DNA of 64,000 nt from Adiantum capillus-veneris (GCA_014529385.2 CM043959.1:47129428-47193427), one strand, 5' to 3'. Positions 1 to 12,346 are shown, counted from the first letter of the stretch. Notes: generated from the letters alone by a model not told the origin. Made by a program: numbers and translations.

Positions 1-32
1 TTACAAGTGAACTATGCTTTGATGTTGACAGT
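1..32 (+). pseudogene. Copia B pol fragment, left of the Copia A insertion
   Basis: These 32 bases are the left flank of Copia A. The last five (28-32, ACAGT) are repeated right after the downstream LTR (10865-10869). Read so that codons end at position 32, the piece stays open and joins in frame to the Copia reverse-transcriptase lead-in beginning at 10870. It is therefore the left stub of the older Copia B copy, cut upstream of the RT domain. The rest of Copia B to the left lies outside the window. Confidence 0.8.
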
Positions 33-222
33 TGTTACCATATACATGTGGTAGTGATATGTGCGAACACACTAGGACCGCCGGTGCATTTTTTCCCTCT
101 TTAGGAGGTTTTATCCCCCGTGCATTGTATATACGCCCATCACTCCACTCTCTATTGTGTGCCTTGAGATTCCTTCGTCTTCTCCAAGCTGTGTACGTTT
201 CTCTGCAACCCTAATTCCAACA
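33..222 (+). repeat. Copia A 5' LTR (internally deleted)
   Basis: Starts TGTTACC and ends CCAACA. It matches the 3' LTR at 10639-10864 but is 190 bp against 226 bp. The missing stretch lies between short CACTC repeats near position 152, where the 3' copy has an additional ~38 bp. A TATATA-like box lies near 127-132. Confidence 0.9.
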
Positions 223-224
223 AT

Positions 225-236
225 TGATATCAGAGC
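225..236 (+). other. Copia A primer binding site (tRNA-Met type)
   Basis: TGATATCAGAGC lies two bases after the LTR and differs at one base from the plant initiator tRNA-Met site TGGTATCAGAGC. Confidence 0.8.
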
Positions 237-652
237 AGGTTGCGTCCTCCCGGGCTTAGTCGCCAGCAGCTCTAGCACACGCCTGCTCATTTTCTCCGAT
301 TTCAGTGAGCTTTAACGAGCGTTTGCAGGTCGACAAAAATTTCGGGGGAGATCGTAGAGCTGAGTCTGTTCAGATTTCTGACTCGAACTCATTTCGGCCT
401 CCGTTTCCAGTGCGGCAGTACTGCACAGGCTATTTCGTCATTTTGTGCAGAATTTGTCGGTGCCGTTTTCTGCATAACAGGCGCCTTACAGTCTTCTATG
501 GTTTGTGCTATATAGCACGTGTTGTTCCCACTTCGTTTCTTCTCTTTTTGGGCAGTTTTCACGTCAGGTGCAGCATTTACCATGGCTAACAACAACACAG
601 ATGTGTTCAAGATGTTTGTTGTTGAGGACAGATTGAATGGCGACAATTACCC

Positions 653-1316
653 TATCACAAAGTGATGACGTGGCAGTGAAATCCTAACCCTAAAAGGCTG
701 CAAAAACCCTAACCCTAATTCTGGCGTGGCTGCGGGAAATGCTGACGGGGCTGGCCGTACGGATGACACGTGGCAGTTGTACGGATATCCGGAATTTGCG
801 GCGCGATTTGCGAGCTGCTGACGTGGCAGCAGCTATGGCACTTTTGCTTTTGAGCTACGCATGGCAAGGCTGATTTTTCTTTGCAAATGAAAGGGCAGCT
901 TTTGGGAATAAGATGCTTTATTCTAGAGAGCTCTTTTGCTTTAAATTGGCTCAAGAGAGAGAGCTTGAGAGAGAGGGAAAAGAACAGGCTTTTGCTTTAT
1001 TTTAAAAGCTTTTGATTTTCAGCTTTTGGGGCTCTGCTTTTAGCATCCCTTGCAAATTCTTTAAATTGGCCTTTTGGGCTTGTGAGCATCTGGACGCAGA
1101 GTCTGAGAGTGAGACCCGAAGACTCGCTTGTACTTTGAGTTGCAGATTAATATAAAAAGAAATACCGAAAGGGGCGCCAGTCTTTGGGGCCAATATCTCT
1201 AGGCACGGAACTCTGTCGGGCCAGTGTTGAATCAATTGTGAACTGTGAACTGTCTTGAAGTGGTTATTTGGTGCTGTCGTGGTAGATTCTTGACTTGGAG
1301 TGTCCAAGTTTGTTTA
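653..1316 (+). repeat. G1 5' LTR
   Basis: Homologous over its full length to 5951-6617. It holds the block AAATACCGAAAGGGGCGCC (about 1161-1179), shared with the G3 LTR. It is followed at 1317-1328 by TGGTATCACAGC, a tRNA-Met primer site with one mismatch. Confidence 0.9.
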
Positions 1317-1385
1317 TGGTATCACAGCACGGCCGATTTCTCTTTTACGGGAAATCCGATCCCAAATTTTCTTTCCCCGGCACCT

Positions 1386-2652
1386 ATGGCTTCACGCAAG
1401 GATCAATCGACTCCCTCTATATCCGGAGATGCGGGAAGGGATCACAACGAAGATTTCGGCAAGGAGTATGGCCCACCTCGGCCTACTCGGACGGAGCGTC
1501 GAGAGGGTTATTTGGGTCGTCAGTCGACATTTGAAAAGGCAAAGAAACAGAAGAAGCATGTTTGATTTCAAGAAGTACCCAGTTCTTCTTCTTCTTCTGA
1601 CAGCTCTTCTAGCTCATCTGACTCGAGCGAAGAAGACCGCAAAGGAAAAAAGCGAAGCAAGAAACAACCCTTCGAAAAGGGCAAGAAAAAAAAAGGCAAA
1701 GAAGTCTACATCTCGTCCCGTGAGTGACAGTTCTACAGAGGACTCGTCTACAGACAGTTCAAACTCTGACGATAGCAACTTTTATGCAAAGAAGAAGAAT
1801 TTTTACAAAGCCAACCAGTATGACTTTCTAGAAGACAAAAGCAAGAAAGTTCGAGAGTTTAAGGAAGGTGGACAGTCAATTAGATTTGACACGTTTTCTG
1901 GTTATAGAGATGCTTCAAAGGCTTTGTCTTTTGTACAGTAGTTTGACATCGCTTTCGCGGGAGGGCGTTACTCAGAGCACTCTTAAGATTCGGAGAGCTG
2001 CCTCTTACTTTAAGGGGAATGCTCGAACTTGGTGGTCCACGCTTATATTAAGCAAGACTGCGCCAGTTAAATGGCTGAAATTCAAGAGGCTTTTTATTTC
2101 TTCTAGGTTGACTCAAGAGTATGAACGTGATATACGAACTGCTTGGAACCATCTTCGGATGACCAAGAAAGATACAATGGACGCTTATTGCGAGAGATTT
2201 TGGAGCTCTTTTCTACCCGCCTCTTCATTTAAGAAGATCTCGTTCAAGAACAGATTGAGCGGTTCACCTTGGGTCTACCTACAGAGATCCGAGATCGCTG
2301 CTTGGAACAAAAGTCAGCTTCTGTTCAGGAGTTGATGAGTCATGCGAAACGGGATTTTGCCATCCACTCTGGCAGTCTGACTTACCCCACCGATGAGATC
2401 ATGACACAAAGAGTTGAACAGACTTCGACAAATGAAAGTAGAAAGAGAAAGAGCAACCCAGAAAAGAAGGATGCACCACCCAAGCTTACTCCTCAGGAGC
2501 GGGCTCGCTACATAAAGGAGGGGAAGTGCTTTGAATGCGGGAAAACTGGACATATCTCCGTGAAGTGCCCTAGAAAGGCACCGAATGAACGGGATGAAGA
2601 AAGGCCACAAAGTTCTAAAGCAACTGAGAGACGTGACAGAAAAGGCAGATAA
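1386..2652 (+). pseudogene. G1 gag
   Basis: Starts at ATG 1386 (MASRKDQ...). The reading passes through at least three frames. A Lys/Ser-rich, acidic serine N-terminal stretch (about 1570-1790) is followed by a Retrotrans_gag-type region (about 1860-2330). A CCHC knuckle CFECGKTGHISVKC (about 2528-2569) follows. The breaks are stops at about 1562 and 1939 and a shift near 2270. The protease expected after the knuckle is not recognisable between 2650 and 2939. Confidence 0.82.
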
Positions 2653-2938
2653 AAAGCAGATCTGGCACCACATCGCATGGAGCCTAAACCAAATTAAGTA
2701 AATGAAAGTGCAATTTGCCGTTTTTAGGGCAAAAGCAAAGATCAGGAAGCTCTTTCGAAGGAGCCAAGGCCAACTCCTTGTGAAATGGCGGCTCGATTTG
2801 GAATTACGCCCGACAGGCTGAGGCCACAGGCGGAGGTAGTTCGAGTGGCACCCGGACGGGATGTTGCCATTACACCGAGCATTGGCAAACTTCATTTGCA
2901 ATGATAGGGGTGTTTGGGGCACGCGGAGTTTTACATAA

Positions 2939-5380
2939 TTGCCTTGGAAGGTTGAGACGTTCTACTCGAAATCCCTTGGTACCACAAGAACAACGCCGTG
3001 GTTTGACTACCGGACCGATGATATACTCGACACATTACAGGGATCCTCGTGCTTTAGCAGGATTGATTTGAAGAGTGGATATCATCAGATCAGAATCGCG
3101 CCGGGAGACGCCTACAAGACAGCATTTCGGACGACTTTTGGGTTATTTGAGTTTTTGGTGATGCCTTTTGGCTTAACCAATGCTCCTGCGACATTTAACC
3201 GGATGATGGAAAAGATTTTTCGAGAGTACAAGCTATTTGTTGGCACTTTCTTTGACAACATCATTGTTTTCTCCAAGAATGAGGCACAACACAGAGATCA
3301 TTTGCTTCAGGTCTTTCAGGCATTACGAGATCACAAGTTAGTGATTAATGCAAAGAAAAGTGAATTTTTTCTACCAGAGATACACTTTTTGGGACACATT
3401 GTGTCAGCAGCAGCAGGAGTGCAAATGGATCCGGCCAAGATAGAGACTATCCGTGATTGGCACGATTTGAAGAATGTCTATGAAGTTAGAAGCTTCTTGG
3501 GACTGTGTTCGTACTACAGGCAGTTCATTCGAAAGTTTGCAGAGGTTGCTTCCCCTTTGCATATCTTGACACAGAAAGGAGTCCCTTTCTCGTGGGGACC
3601 CACAGAGGTGACTGCCTTTCAGACTTTGAAAGAGAAATTGACTACGGGACCAGTTTTGACTTTGCCGGACTTGCAGAAGTCTTTTGAAGTATATTGTGAT
3701 GCTTGTGGTCGTAGTCTGGGTGCGGTCTTAATGCAATAAGGCCATGTCATTGCTTACGAGAGCCGATTGTTCTCAAGGCCGGAAATGATAGTACAGATTT
3801 ATGAGAAAGAGCTTTTGGCGGTTATCCATGCCCTTACTCAGTGGCGGCACTACCTACTCGGAGCAAATTTTACTGTCTTTACAGACCATCAAAGTTTACG
3901 CTACTTCTTGTCACGGAAGCAACTATCTGAAAAAAAAAAGATACGGTGGCCAAAACTTCTTGTCACGGTTTACTTCCGGATTGTCCATGTGCCGGGACAG
4001 AAGAAATTGGTGGCAAATACTTTGCCCCGAAAGCCGTTGGTTCTGGCCATTTCCGCGATACATCATAGGAACTTCGAGGATATGGTCGGTCAATACACCT
4101 CAGATTAGATTTTGCAGATGTATTCAGTTGAATACAGAAAGGGGAGATAGTAGCGGGTTATTCCATTCGAGATGGCTACTTGATGAAGAAAACCATGTTG
4201 TGCGTTACACAGCCGTTGAGGAAAAAGGTTCTAACCGAATGCCACTATCCGCCTTTTACGGGTCACCGCGGCATTGCTACCACCTTGAAAGGGGTAGAGA
4301 GATACGTCTTTTGGCCGAGACTCAAGAAGGATATGGACAAGTTTGTGCACAGTTGCTTGGTATGCTAGAAGGTCAAGTTTGACAAGCATTAAGCACAGGG
4401 ATTGTTACAGCCTTTTTTACCCGTACCCACCCGTCCCTAGGAAAGTATTACAATGGATTTCATCTCCCGAGAACACAACGTGGGCACGATTATTTATTGC
4501 CCATGTCTTCAAATTACATGGCATGCCTGAGACGATTGTCTCCGACAGGGACCCCAGGTTCACGAGTTTGTTTCGGACGGCTATTTGGGAGAACATAGGC
4601 ACGCAATTGCAGTTCTCGTTCCACTCGCACACTGACGGGCAATCAGTGATTGCTAATTCAGTGGTTCACGATTTCTTGAAGTCTTCTTGGTTGGATCAGA
4701 AGACTACTTGGTGGAATATGCCTACAGAAACACGTTTGACTCTTTGATGGGGAAGATGCCATTTGAGATTTTTGAATTTGCTACGAAGGTTCTACCCTTC
4801 CTTAGCGCGAAAGATAAGACTTTTCTTTGAAGCCGACCAGTTCACGAGGGACTTTGTGAACTGAGGGACTTCGTCCGGAAGGCTTTGCAGAAATTGCAGG
4901 AAAGACAGAAGAAGGCAACAGATTGCCATTGTCGTGATTGGAAATTGAAGGAGAAGGATTGGGTGCTCTTACATTATGGGAAGGCACGACCGAGAAAGAA
5001 AACAAAAGGGAAAGGAGCGGCTTCTTTGTAAGGTTAGCATGACATAGTGTGGACCTTTTCAGTGTTTCCGAAAAGATGAATGATATCTCCTTTTAGGATT
5101 CACAATGTTTTTCATGTGCGTCTCTTGAAACCTTTTGAAGGCGGTGTGTCTGATGATGAACAACCCGAAATGGACGAAAACGAGCAGATACTCTTTCCAG
5201 AACAGACATTGGCACAGAAAGAAAGTAAGAAGGTAAAGCGAACTAACGGTTCTTGGTTAAATTCAAGACCTACTTCGCATTGGATGCAAAGCGAATGGAG
5301 GAGGAAGACCTAGCAGATATTCCTCGGAATGTGAATCTTTACCTTGAAGCTTTTGGTTTAGCATAGTCTACTCCAAATGG
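2939..5380 (+). pseudogene. G1 pol (RT, RNase H, integrase, chromodomain remnant)
   Basis: RT is at 2939-3739, with the usual SGYHQIRIAPGD and MPFGLTNAPATF blocks. The catalytic F-D-D box reads F-D-N: codon 3257-3259 is AAC. RNase H spans about 3690-4108, broken by a stop after VLMQ (3737-3739). An integrase HHCC module lies at about 4210-4370. The integrase core is shortened: the sequence jumps near 4440-4480 to the second-Asp region, and the Glu position reads Val in GQSVIANS. A GPF/chromodomain-like tail is visible at 5090-5380 across two frames. Confidence 0.85.
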
Positions 5381-5937
5381 AACCCAGAATTCAGCTTCGC
5401 CGGAGATCTGGTGCTGTGGATTTGTACAAGAGAGGAGTTACTCCGCTCCTTTGTCAACAGATGCCTCGATTTTTGAATACTAAAGTTACTAATGTCTCTT
5501 TGAGCTTCAGAGATACTGAGAGCTGATAGTATTCTGCTGGATGACTTTATGAAATGGAATTCCGGAAAATATGAAACTGACTTGTTCTTGACTTGTTTTT
5601 AAGTGCACGAACTGATAGACGAAATGACTGCAGCATTTTGGTCTAATTGATCTTGAATAGACATGGTTGCAATAGGGGTTAGTCAATCGGGCATCGATGA
5701 GGTCCCGACAGAATCTAGATGCGATTGCTAGCTACATTGCCGGTAGATCATGGTCTAAGATCCGAATGAATGTTGAACATCATGTGATGTCCTGTGATGT
5801 TGTGTGATGTGACTGTCGATTTGGTACATGTGCTAGATGTGTGTTCCTAGTACGTAGGTACTATCAGTCAGTGTCTGCTTAGACGGTTTATGGCCTGTCT
5901 GTTTTGCAGACGTAATCAAGGGTGATTACAATGCTTT

Positions 5938-6617
5938 CAAGAGGGGGGTATGTCACAAAGTGATGACGTGGCAGTAAAACCCTAACCCTAAAAGGCTGCA
6001 AAAACCCTAACCCTAATTATGGCGTGGCTGCAGGAAATGCTAACGTGGTTGGCCGTACGGATGACACGTGGCAGCTGTATGGATACCCAGAATTTGCGAC
6101 GCGATTTGCGGGCTGTTGACGTAGCAGCAGTGTACGGCACTTCTGCTTTTGAGCTACGCAGGGCAAGGCTGATTTTTCTACGCAAATGAAGGGGCAGCTT
6201 TTGGGAATAAGATGCTTTATTTTAGAGAGCTCTTTTGCTTTAAATTGGCTCAAGAGAGAGAGCTTGAGAGAGAGGGAAAAGAACAGGCTTTTGCTTTATT
6301 TTAAAAGCTTTTGATTTTCAGCTTTTGGGGCTCTGCTTTTAGCATCCCTTGCAAATTCTTTAAATTGGCCTTTTGGGCTCGTGAGCATCTGGACGCAGAG
6401 TCTGAGAGTGAGACCCGAAGGCTCGCTTGTACTTTTGAGTTGCAGATTAATATAAAAAGAAATACCGAAAGGGGCGCCAGTCTTTGGGGCCAATATCTCT
6501 AGGCACAGAACTCCGTTGGGCCAGTGTTGAATCAATTGTGAATTGTGAACTGTTTTGAAGTGGTTATTTGGTGCTGTCGTGGTAGATTCTTGACTTGCAG
6601 TGTCCAGGTTTGTTACA
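5938..6617 (+). repeat. G1 polypurine tract and 3' LTR
   Basis: The purine-rich AAGAGGGGGG tract (5938-5949) primes plus-strand synthesis and is followed by the LTR from 5951 (TGTCACAAAG...) to 6617 (...TTGTTACA). The TACCC duplication follows at 6618-6622. Confidence 0.9.
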
Positions 6618-7444
6618 TACCCTATGTGGACTTACATGATGCAACAAGTCCTTGTATCAAAGGGCGTCTGAAATATTGTGCAGGGCATTGATGTACGTCC
6701 TGGTTCTGAGGATGTAGGAGATGTTGAGGACGTGGCAGGTCTTACTGCAAGGATTGGTGCTATTAGAGTTGTTTTGCCTACGGCAGAACAATCTCGTTGG
6801 GATGTAAAGGATGCGCAGGCTCATGCATTGATTGCGTTGTCTGTGAAGCGCACCATTCACATTTGTTCAGTAAAATCTACAAAACAGGCTTCGGATATTT
6901 TGGCTCGTCTTTATGCACGTCGCAATGAGGCTAAAATTGCTTTGCTGCGTAAAGAGCTGGAGTCGAACATTATGCATGAGGAAGATGATATGGACACTTT
7001 CCTTGCTGGTGTCAAGGATATCAATGAGCAACTTATTTCTGCAAGTGAAGTCATTCAGACAGTTCCCTTGTGCAGACTGTTCTTGATGCCTTACCAGAGT
7101 CTTACCAGACTTTTGCTAGTACTTGGAGACTTATGACCCAAGGAAATCCTGAAGTTGTCAAGTTTGATGCATTATGCACATTGCTGTTGCAAGAGTCACT
7201 TTCCAGAAAAAACAAGACTAGACAGCGTACAGTTGAACGGGCTTTTATTGCTTCTCAAAGAAAGGGTGGTAACAGCAATGCAGCCACTTCTTATGGTTCT
7301 GCTGCAAGTGGCAAAACTTCTGTTCCCAATGCTTCTACTGGCAACACTTCGTCTGGCAATTCTGGTGATAAGGGCAAAAAGAAGATACGTTGCCATTATT
7401 GCAAAGCTAATGATCACTTGATCAAGCAGTGTCCTAAGTTGTGA

Positions 7445-10400
7445 TGTTGATGCAGAATGGGCTTTTAGTGCAGAGTGCACTTACAATCCTGTTGTCCATG
7501 ATGCATGCATGTCAGTTGCTGCGGATTCACATGTGTGGTATTTCGACAGTGGTGCTACAAAGCACATTACCTCACATCATGAATTGTTCACCTCTCTCGA
7601 GTCTGTCCCTCATGGGAATTCAGTCACTTGTGCCAACAATGCCTCTTATCCGTTGTAGTCAAATTTGTGGATGATAGATGTACAGTTCATGATCTCAGTT
7701 TTGGTGATGAAATTCTTGCATCTGGCTTTTGTGCCGTGGACTGTATAAGCTCACTTTGTATGACAAGTGTCGACAAAATTTTGCAAATGTAGTTGCAGGT
7801 TCAAAGGCTATTTCAGATGCAAAACTTTGGCATGCACGTTTTGGTCATCTCAATTTTGCCAGTTTGCTGCGTTTGCAAAAATTTGATATGGTTGCTTCTC
7901 TGCCACCTCTTGAAGCACCTATTAAACATGTTTGCGAAGGCTGTATTTTGGGTAAGATGCAGCGTTCGAAGTTTCCAAACCATGGTTCAGTTGGGCAACA
8001 TACAGGTTGCAGTTTGTGCATAGTGATGTTTGTGGGCCCATGCAAACTCCGTCCTTGGGCAATTACCTTTACTTCGTGACTTCCATTGATGATTACTCCA
8101 GGCATGCATGCGTATTTCCGCTTAAAGCGAAGGCCGAAGTTTTTATGTACTTCAAAGAATTTCTGGCTATGTCTGAAAATGTCTTGAAATGTACTACTGG
8201 CACCCTCCGTTCCGATCGAGGGGGGAGTATATATCTGATGAATTTGATGCATTTCTGGCTAGTCGTGGGATAAAACACCAATGTACAGTGCCTTATACAC
8301 CTCAACAAAATGGTGTTGCTGAGAGGAAAAACAGGTCACTTACGGAAATGGCACGATGTATGGTCAAAAGTCAAGCTTTGCCACATTCTTTTTGGCTTGA
8401 GGCCATCATGTGTGCCACTTATGTACTAAACAGGTGTCCTACGAAAGCTTTGCATTCTATTACTCCATATGAAGTATGGCATAATAGAAAGCCTTCTATT
8501 AAGCACATGCATGTTTTTGGTTGTTTCGCATATGCTTTGGTGTCACAAACACAGCGTAGAAAATTGGATGATAAGGTTGTCAAATGTATTTTTGTTGGTT
8601 AGGTTACAGGTTGTATCATCCGCAAACAAAGCATATTCTGGTTTCACAGGATGTAGTGTTTGTGAAAGATTCTGTTCAGCCCTTGCTGTCATGTACTAAA
8701 GAGAGTAATATAAGCTCACAAGACATTTCTGACACTTTATTGCCACTTTTCAGTGGTGGAAATACGAATGTAAATTCCAATGAGGCAAGTGTACATCCTA
8801 TTAGGGTTTCTAAAAATGTTACAGATCAGTCTATTAGTGATGCAGATGTACATGATGTACTTGATGAGGAAAGGGCTGAAAATGAGCAGGCTAGAGGTAT
8901 GCCAAAATGGCTGGTGCATACATTAAAGACAGTAAATTGGATGCACCTTTGTCTAGTCGTACTCGTTCAGGCTCTCGCCATGCATCTTATGCATAAGATT
9001 GTTATGCTTTGGTTGTGTCTAGCTTACATGATGGTGAGGAACCTCTATCTTCTGATGAAGCACAGAATTCAAAAAATTGGATGGCTGCCATGCAATCAGA
9101 ATATGATGCACTTATAGAAAATGACACATGGACTTTATGTGATTTGCCTCCTGGCAAAAAGGCCATTGGTACGAAGTGGGTTTACAAGTTGAAACGCTAG
9201 CCGGATGGTGAGATCGATCGCCATAAGGCTCGACTTGTTGCAAAGGGTTATGCACAGCAAAAAGGCATAGATTAAGAAGAGACTTTTGCTCTCACTTGTC
9301 GTATGACTACTGTGCGTTTTCTATGTGCATTGGCAGCTCATTTTGGTTGGGATGTACATCAATCAGACATTGTTACTGCTTTCTTGAATGGTGACATATT
9401 TCAAGACGTTTATGTAACGCAGCCTCACAGTTTTGTCAAGGACGGACAAGAAGCCAAAGTGTGCAGATGTAAGAAGGCTTTGTATGGGTTGAAGCAATCT
9501 CCTCGTGCTTGGTAAGAGAAAGCTGACACTCATTTGATCAAACAAGGCTTTCATAACAGTCTAACAGAAAGCACATTGTATGTAAAGCGTGAGGGTGATG
9601 TACTTCTTATTGTGGTTCTTTATGTAGATGATTTGCTGATCACTAGACCAAATGAGAGACATATTGATGAATTCAAGGCTGATTTGAATGCTACTTTCAA
9701 GATGAAAGATTTGGGACTGTTGCATCATTACTTGGGTAGACAGTTTAACAAGTGTGATGGTGGTATTGCCTTGTGTCAGAAAAGTTACATAGAAACATTG
9801 CTATGTAAGTTTGGACTTGAGGATTGCAAACCTATTGTCACTCCTATGGAAACAGGTTTGAAGTTGAGTCTACATGATGCTAGCAATCCTGCTGATGTCA
9901 CTCTTTACCAAACTGTTGTTGGATGCCTCATTTATGTATGCAACACGAGGCTGGATATTCAATTTGCAGTCTCACAGGTTAGCAGATTTATGCATAGCCC
10001 AGGGTCTAAGAATTGGCACGCTGTCAAGAGGATTTTTCACTACCTTAGTGGCACTTTACATCTTGGCTTGTTCTATCCCAAGGGGGGATCATTGCCACCA
10101 TACTTACATGCTTTTTCGGCCTCAGATTGGGCGGGTTGTTTCGACACGCGAGTGTCCACAAGTGGTTTTTGTTTCATGCTTGGCAATTCATGTATATCAT
10201 GGTTGAGCAAGAAGCAACCTACTGTGGCCACTTCGAGTTGTGAGGCTGAGTACAGTGCAGTCTTACAGCTACGGTTGAGTGTGTATGGCTCAGACGCCTT
10301 ATGACTGAGTTGGGTGTTGGACAGGACACTGCCAACACTATCTGCACTGATAGTCAGAGCGCATTGGCAGTTGCGAGGAACCTAGTTTTTCATGCTCGCA

Positions 10401-10576
10401 CAAAGCACATTGAGGTGCATTACCACTATGTCAAGGAGAGGCTCTTAGCAGGAGAGATCAGCTTGGCTTATGTGCCAATACAGGACAACCTTGCAGATCT
10501 TTTCACAAAGGCTTTGTCTCGTGAGAAGCTCGAAGCTTTCCGCAAAGCTTTGGGCTTACTCCTCTTTGTGGACTGA
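7445..10576 (+). pseudogene. Copia A pol (protease, integrase, RT, RNase H)
   Basis: A protease remnant with DSGATKHIT lies near 7548-7575. A GAG-pre-integrase module with H/C zinc ligands runs about 7729-7990. The integrase core spans about 8000-8602, with CTVPYTPQQNGVAE carrying the catalytic Glu. RT lies at about 9009-10000, with DIVTAFLNG and the YVDD box near 9625. RNase H is at 10180-10576, with TDSQSALAVARN. The reading needs many frame changes (near 7690, 8005, 8210, 8602, 9200, 9515, 10290), so the gene is inactive. The last codon is the stop at 10574-10576. Confidence 0.88.
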
Positions 10577-10624
10577 TCATGTCCTCAAGGCATGGCACTT
10601 CCCTTTACTCATGTGCTAGCTCTC

Positions 10625-10864
10625 GTCCAGGGGGGATTTGTTACCATACATGTGGTAGTGATGTGTGCGAACACACTGGGACCGCCGGGGCATTTTTTCC
10701 CTCTCTGGGAGGTTTTTTCCCCCCTACATTGTATATACACCCATCACTCTTCGGGCTATCTATCTTTCCATTGCACACTAAGTAACACACTCTCTATTGT
10801 GTGCCTTGAGCTTCCTTCGTCTTCTCCAAGCTGTGTGCATTTCTTTGCAACCCTAATTCCAACA
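10625..10864 (+). repeat. Copia A polypurine tract and 3' LTR
   Basis: CCAGGGGGGATT (about 10627-10638) is the polypurine tract. The LTR runs from TGTTACC (10639) to CCAACA (10864), 226 bp. It keeps the segment missing from the 5' LTR and is the better guide to the original sequence. Confidence 0.9.
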
Positions 10865-10869
10865 ACAGT

Positions 10870-12346
10870 GATCAAGGATTGACAATTGAGGAGGCACTTT
10901 CACAACCGAAGTGGAAGTTGGCCATGCAGAGATAACTTGATTCCATCAAGAAGAACAATACTTGGGAGTTGGTTCCGCGTCCTACCAAGCGGAAGGTGAA
11001 TAGTGTCAAATGGGTCTACAAGACCAAGTACAAATCTGATGGTTCTTTGGACAAGCACAAGGCAAGGCTAGTTGCCAAGGGCTTTTCACAGAAACCTGGC
11101 GTGGAAATGACGAAACCTTTGCACCGACCGCGAGCATGGCGACCTTTCGGATAGTTTTTGCCCGTGCTGCCTTCTTTGGGTGGCCAGTGTTTTAGATGGA
11201 TATTGTTTCGGCATTTCTCAATGGTAACTCAGAGGAGAAGGTGTATGTGGAGCAACCTCTAGGTTTCGAGGATCCAGATTTCGCAGACATAGAAGATAGA
11301 CTCTTTCCTACGACACTCCTTTTGACGTTCTTCTACAGCCCCAAATTATACATTTACCGTGAGGGAGGATTGGTGACACTTGTTTGTCTCTATGTGGACG
11401 ATCTTGTGATTACAAGTAGCCATGTTGAGCATCAACAGTACTATGGAGACCTTGGCTAAGGAGTTTCAAATAACAGATCTTGGCTCGCTTCACTACTTTC
11501 TTGGATTGGAGATATGGCAGACAGAAGGGGGCATCTTTCTCTCTCAGGAGCACTATATCCAAGAGTTATTGGAAGCATTTGGTATGACCGAGAGCAAGCC
11601 TATCTCAACCCCTATGGATCCCAATCAGAAGTTGTCACAGTATGACCCCCCAAATGTAGCAGGTGCTACAAAGTATCGAAAACTGGTCGGTTCTCTCATT
11701 TGGATTCTCATCACCCCAGTTCCCGGTGTGACTTCTAAGTACTTTAATGCAAAAACCCAAGTCACATTTGGAGCAGCCTCTTCGGACTTTGCAATATTTA
11801 AAGGCGACCAAGTCATTAGGCATTCACTATGCGGCTAGAGGTACAGACTCCCAAATCATTCTACAACGATGGAGTGATTCAGATTGGGATGGAGATCCAG
11901 ATAGACGACGGTCGACTATAGGTTACACCTTTTCTTTTGGCTCACGAGCAGTTTCATGGAGCAGCAAGAAACAGCCGGACGGTTGCCTTATTTTCCACAG
12001 AGACAAAGTACAAGGCTATTTGAAGTGCTACATGCAACTCTGGTTGTCAGAGTACATGATTGTTGTCTGATAGGAAATCCCATCTCCGAAAGTAGCCTTC
12101 GTAACCACACTGATTCATATAGCCATTGCGAGGAATCCGGTGTTCCATGCCCGGACGAAGCATACAGAGACACAATACCATTTTGTTTGTGAGAAGACCA
12201 AGGATGGCTCTATCCGACTAGAGTACTCAGTACATCCCGACTTCAAAAAACCTTATTGATATCTTCACCAAACTTCTTTCACATGCAACATTATCCTCTC
12301 ATGCTAGCTCCCTTGGACTTGTTTCCCCTCCAAGAGCTAATAGGGG
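10870..12346 (+). pseudogene. Copia B RT-RNase H remnant
   Basis: Coding resemblance starts right after the ACAGT duplication, with an RT lead-in (WELVPRP, KARLVAKGFSQKPG) at 10890-11100. It continues with DIVSAFLNG (about 11197), the YVDD box (about 11393), DLGSLHYFLGLEIW (about 11475) and RNase H signatures DSDWDGDPDRRRSTIGY (about 11880). Stops and frame changes are frequent (10936, 11150, 11290, 11837). Part of RT between about 11290 and 11340 is deleted. This copy is older than Copia A, which sits inside it. Confidence 0.85.

Larger units (their letters stand above)
653..6617 (+). mobile_element. G1: Ty3/Gypsy element inserted in Copia A gag
   Basis: LTRs at 653-1316 (664 bp) and 5951-6617 (667 bp) enclose gag, RT, RNase H, integrase and a chromodomain-like tail. 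The target duplication is TACCC (648-652 and 6618-6622). The 5' LTR begins TATCAC where the 3' LTR begins TGTCAC, a mutated terminus. Its RT is close to those of G3 and G4. The element is heavily degraded: several stops, a missing or unrecognisable protease, and a deletion inside integrase. Confidence 0.92.
582..7444 (+). pseudogene. Copia A gag, split by G1
   Basis: Gag starts at ATG 582 (opening residues MANNNTDVFK) and runs to 652, where G1 interrupts it. Coding resumes at 6623 in the same frame after removal of G1 and one TACCC. The downstream part has the UBN2-type Gag fold of plant Copia elements and a CCHC zinc knuckle (CHYCKANDHLIKQC, about 7390-7431), used to bind genomic RNA in the particle. 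Lesions are a TGA at 6669-6671, where a Trp codon is usual, and a frameshift near 7060 that moves the knuckle to another frame. Confidence 0.88.
33..10864 (+). mobile_element. Copia A: Ty1/Copia LTR retrotransposon, nested in Copia B
   Basis: The element is bounded by TG...CA LTRs (33-222 and 10639-10864) and flanked by a perfect 5-bp target duplication ACAGT (28-32, 10865-10869). Domain order is gag, protease, integrase, reverse transcriptase, RNase H, which is the Copia order. Removing the 5,965-bp G1 insertion and one TACCC leaves a Copia of about 4.9 kb, a usual length. All frames carry stops or shifts, so it is dead. It landed inside the RT lead-in of an older Copia. Confidence 0.93.
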
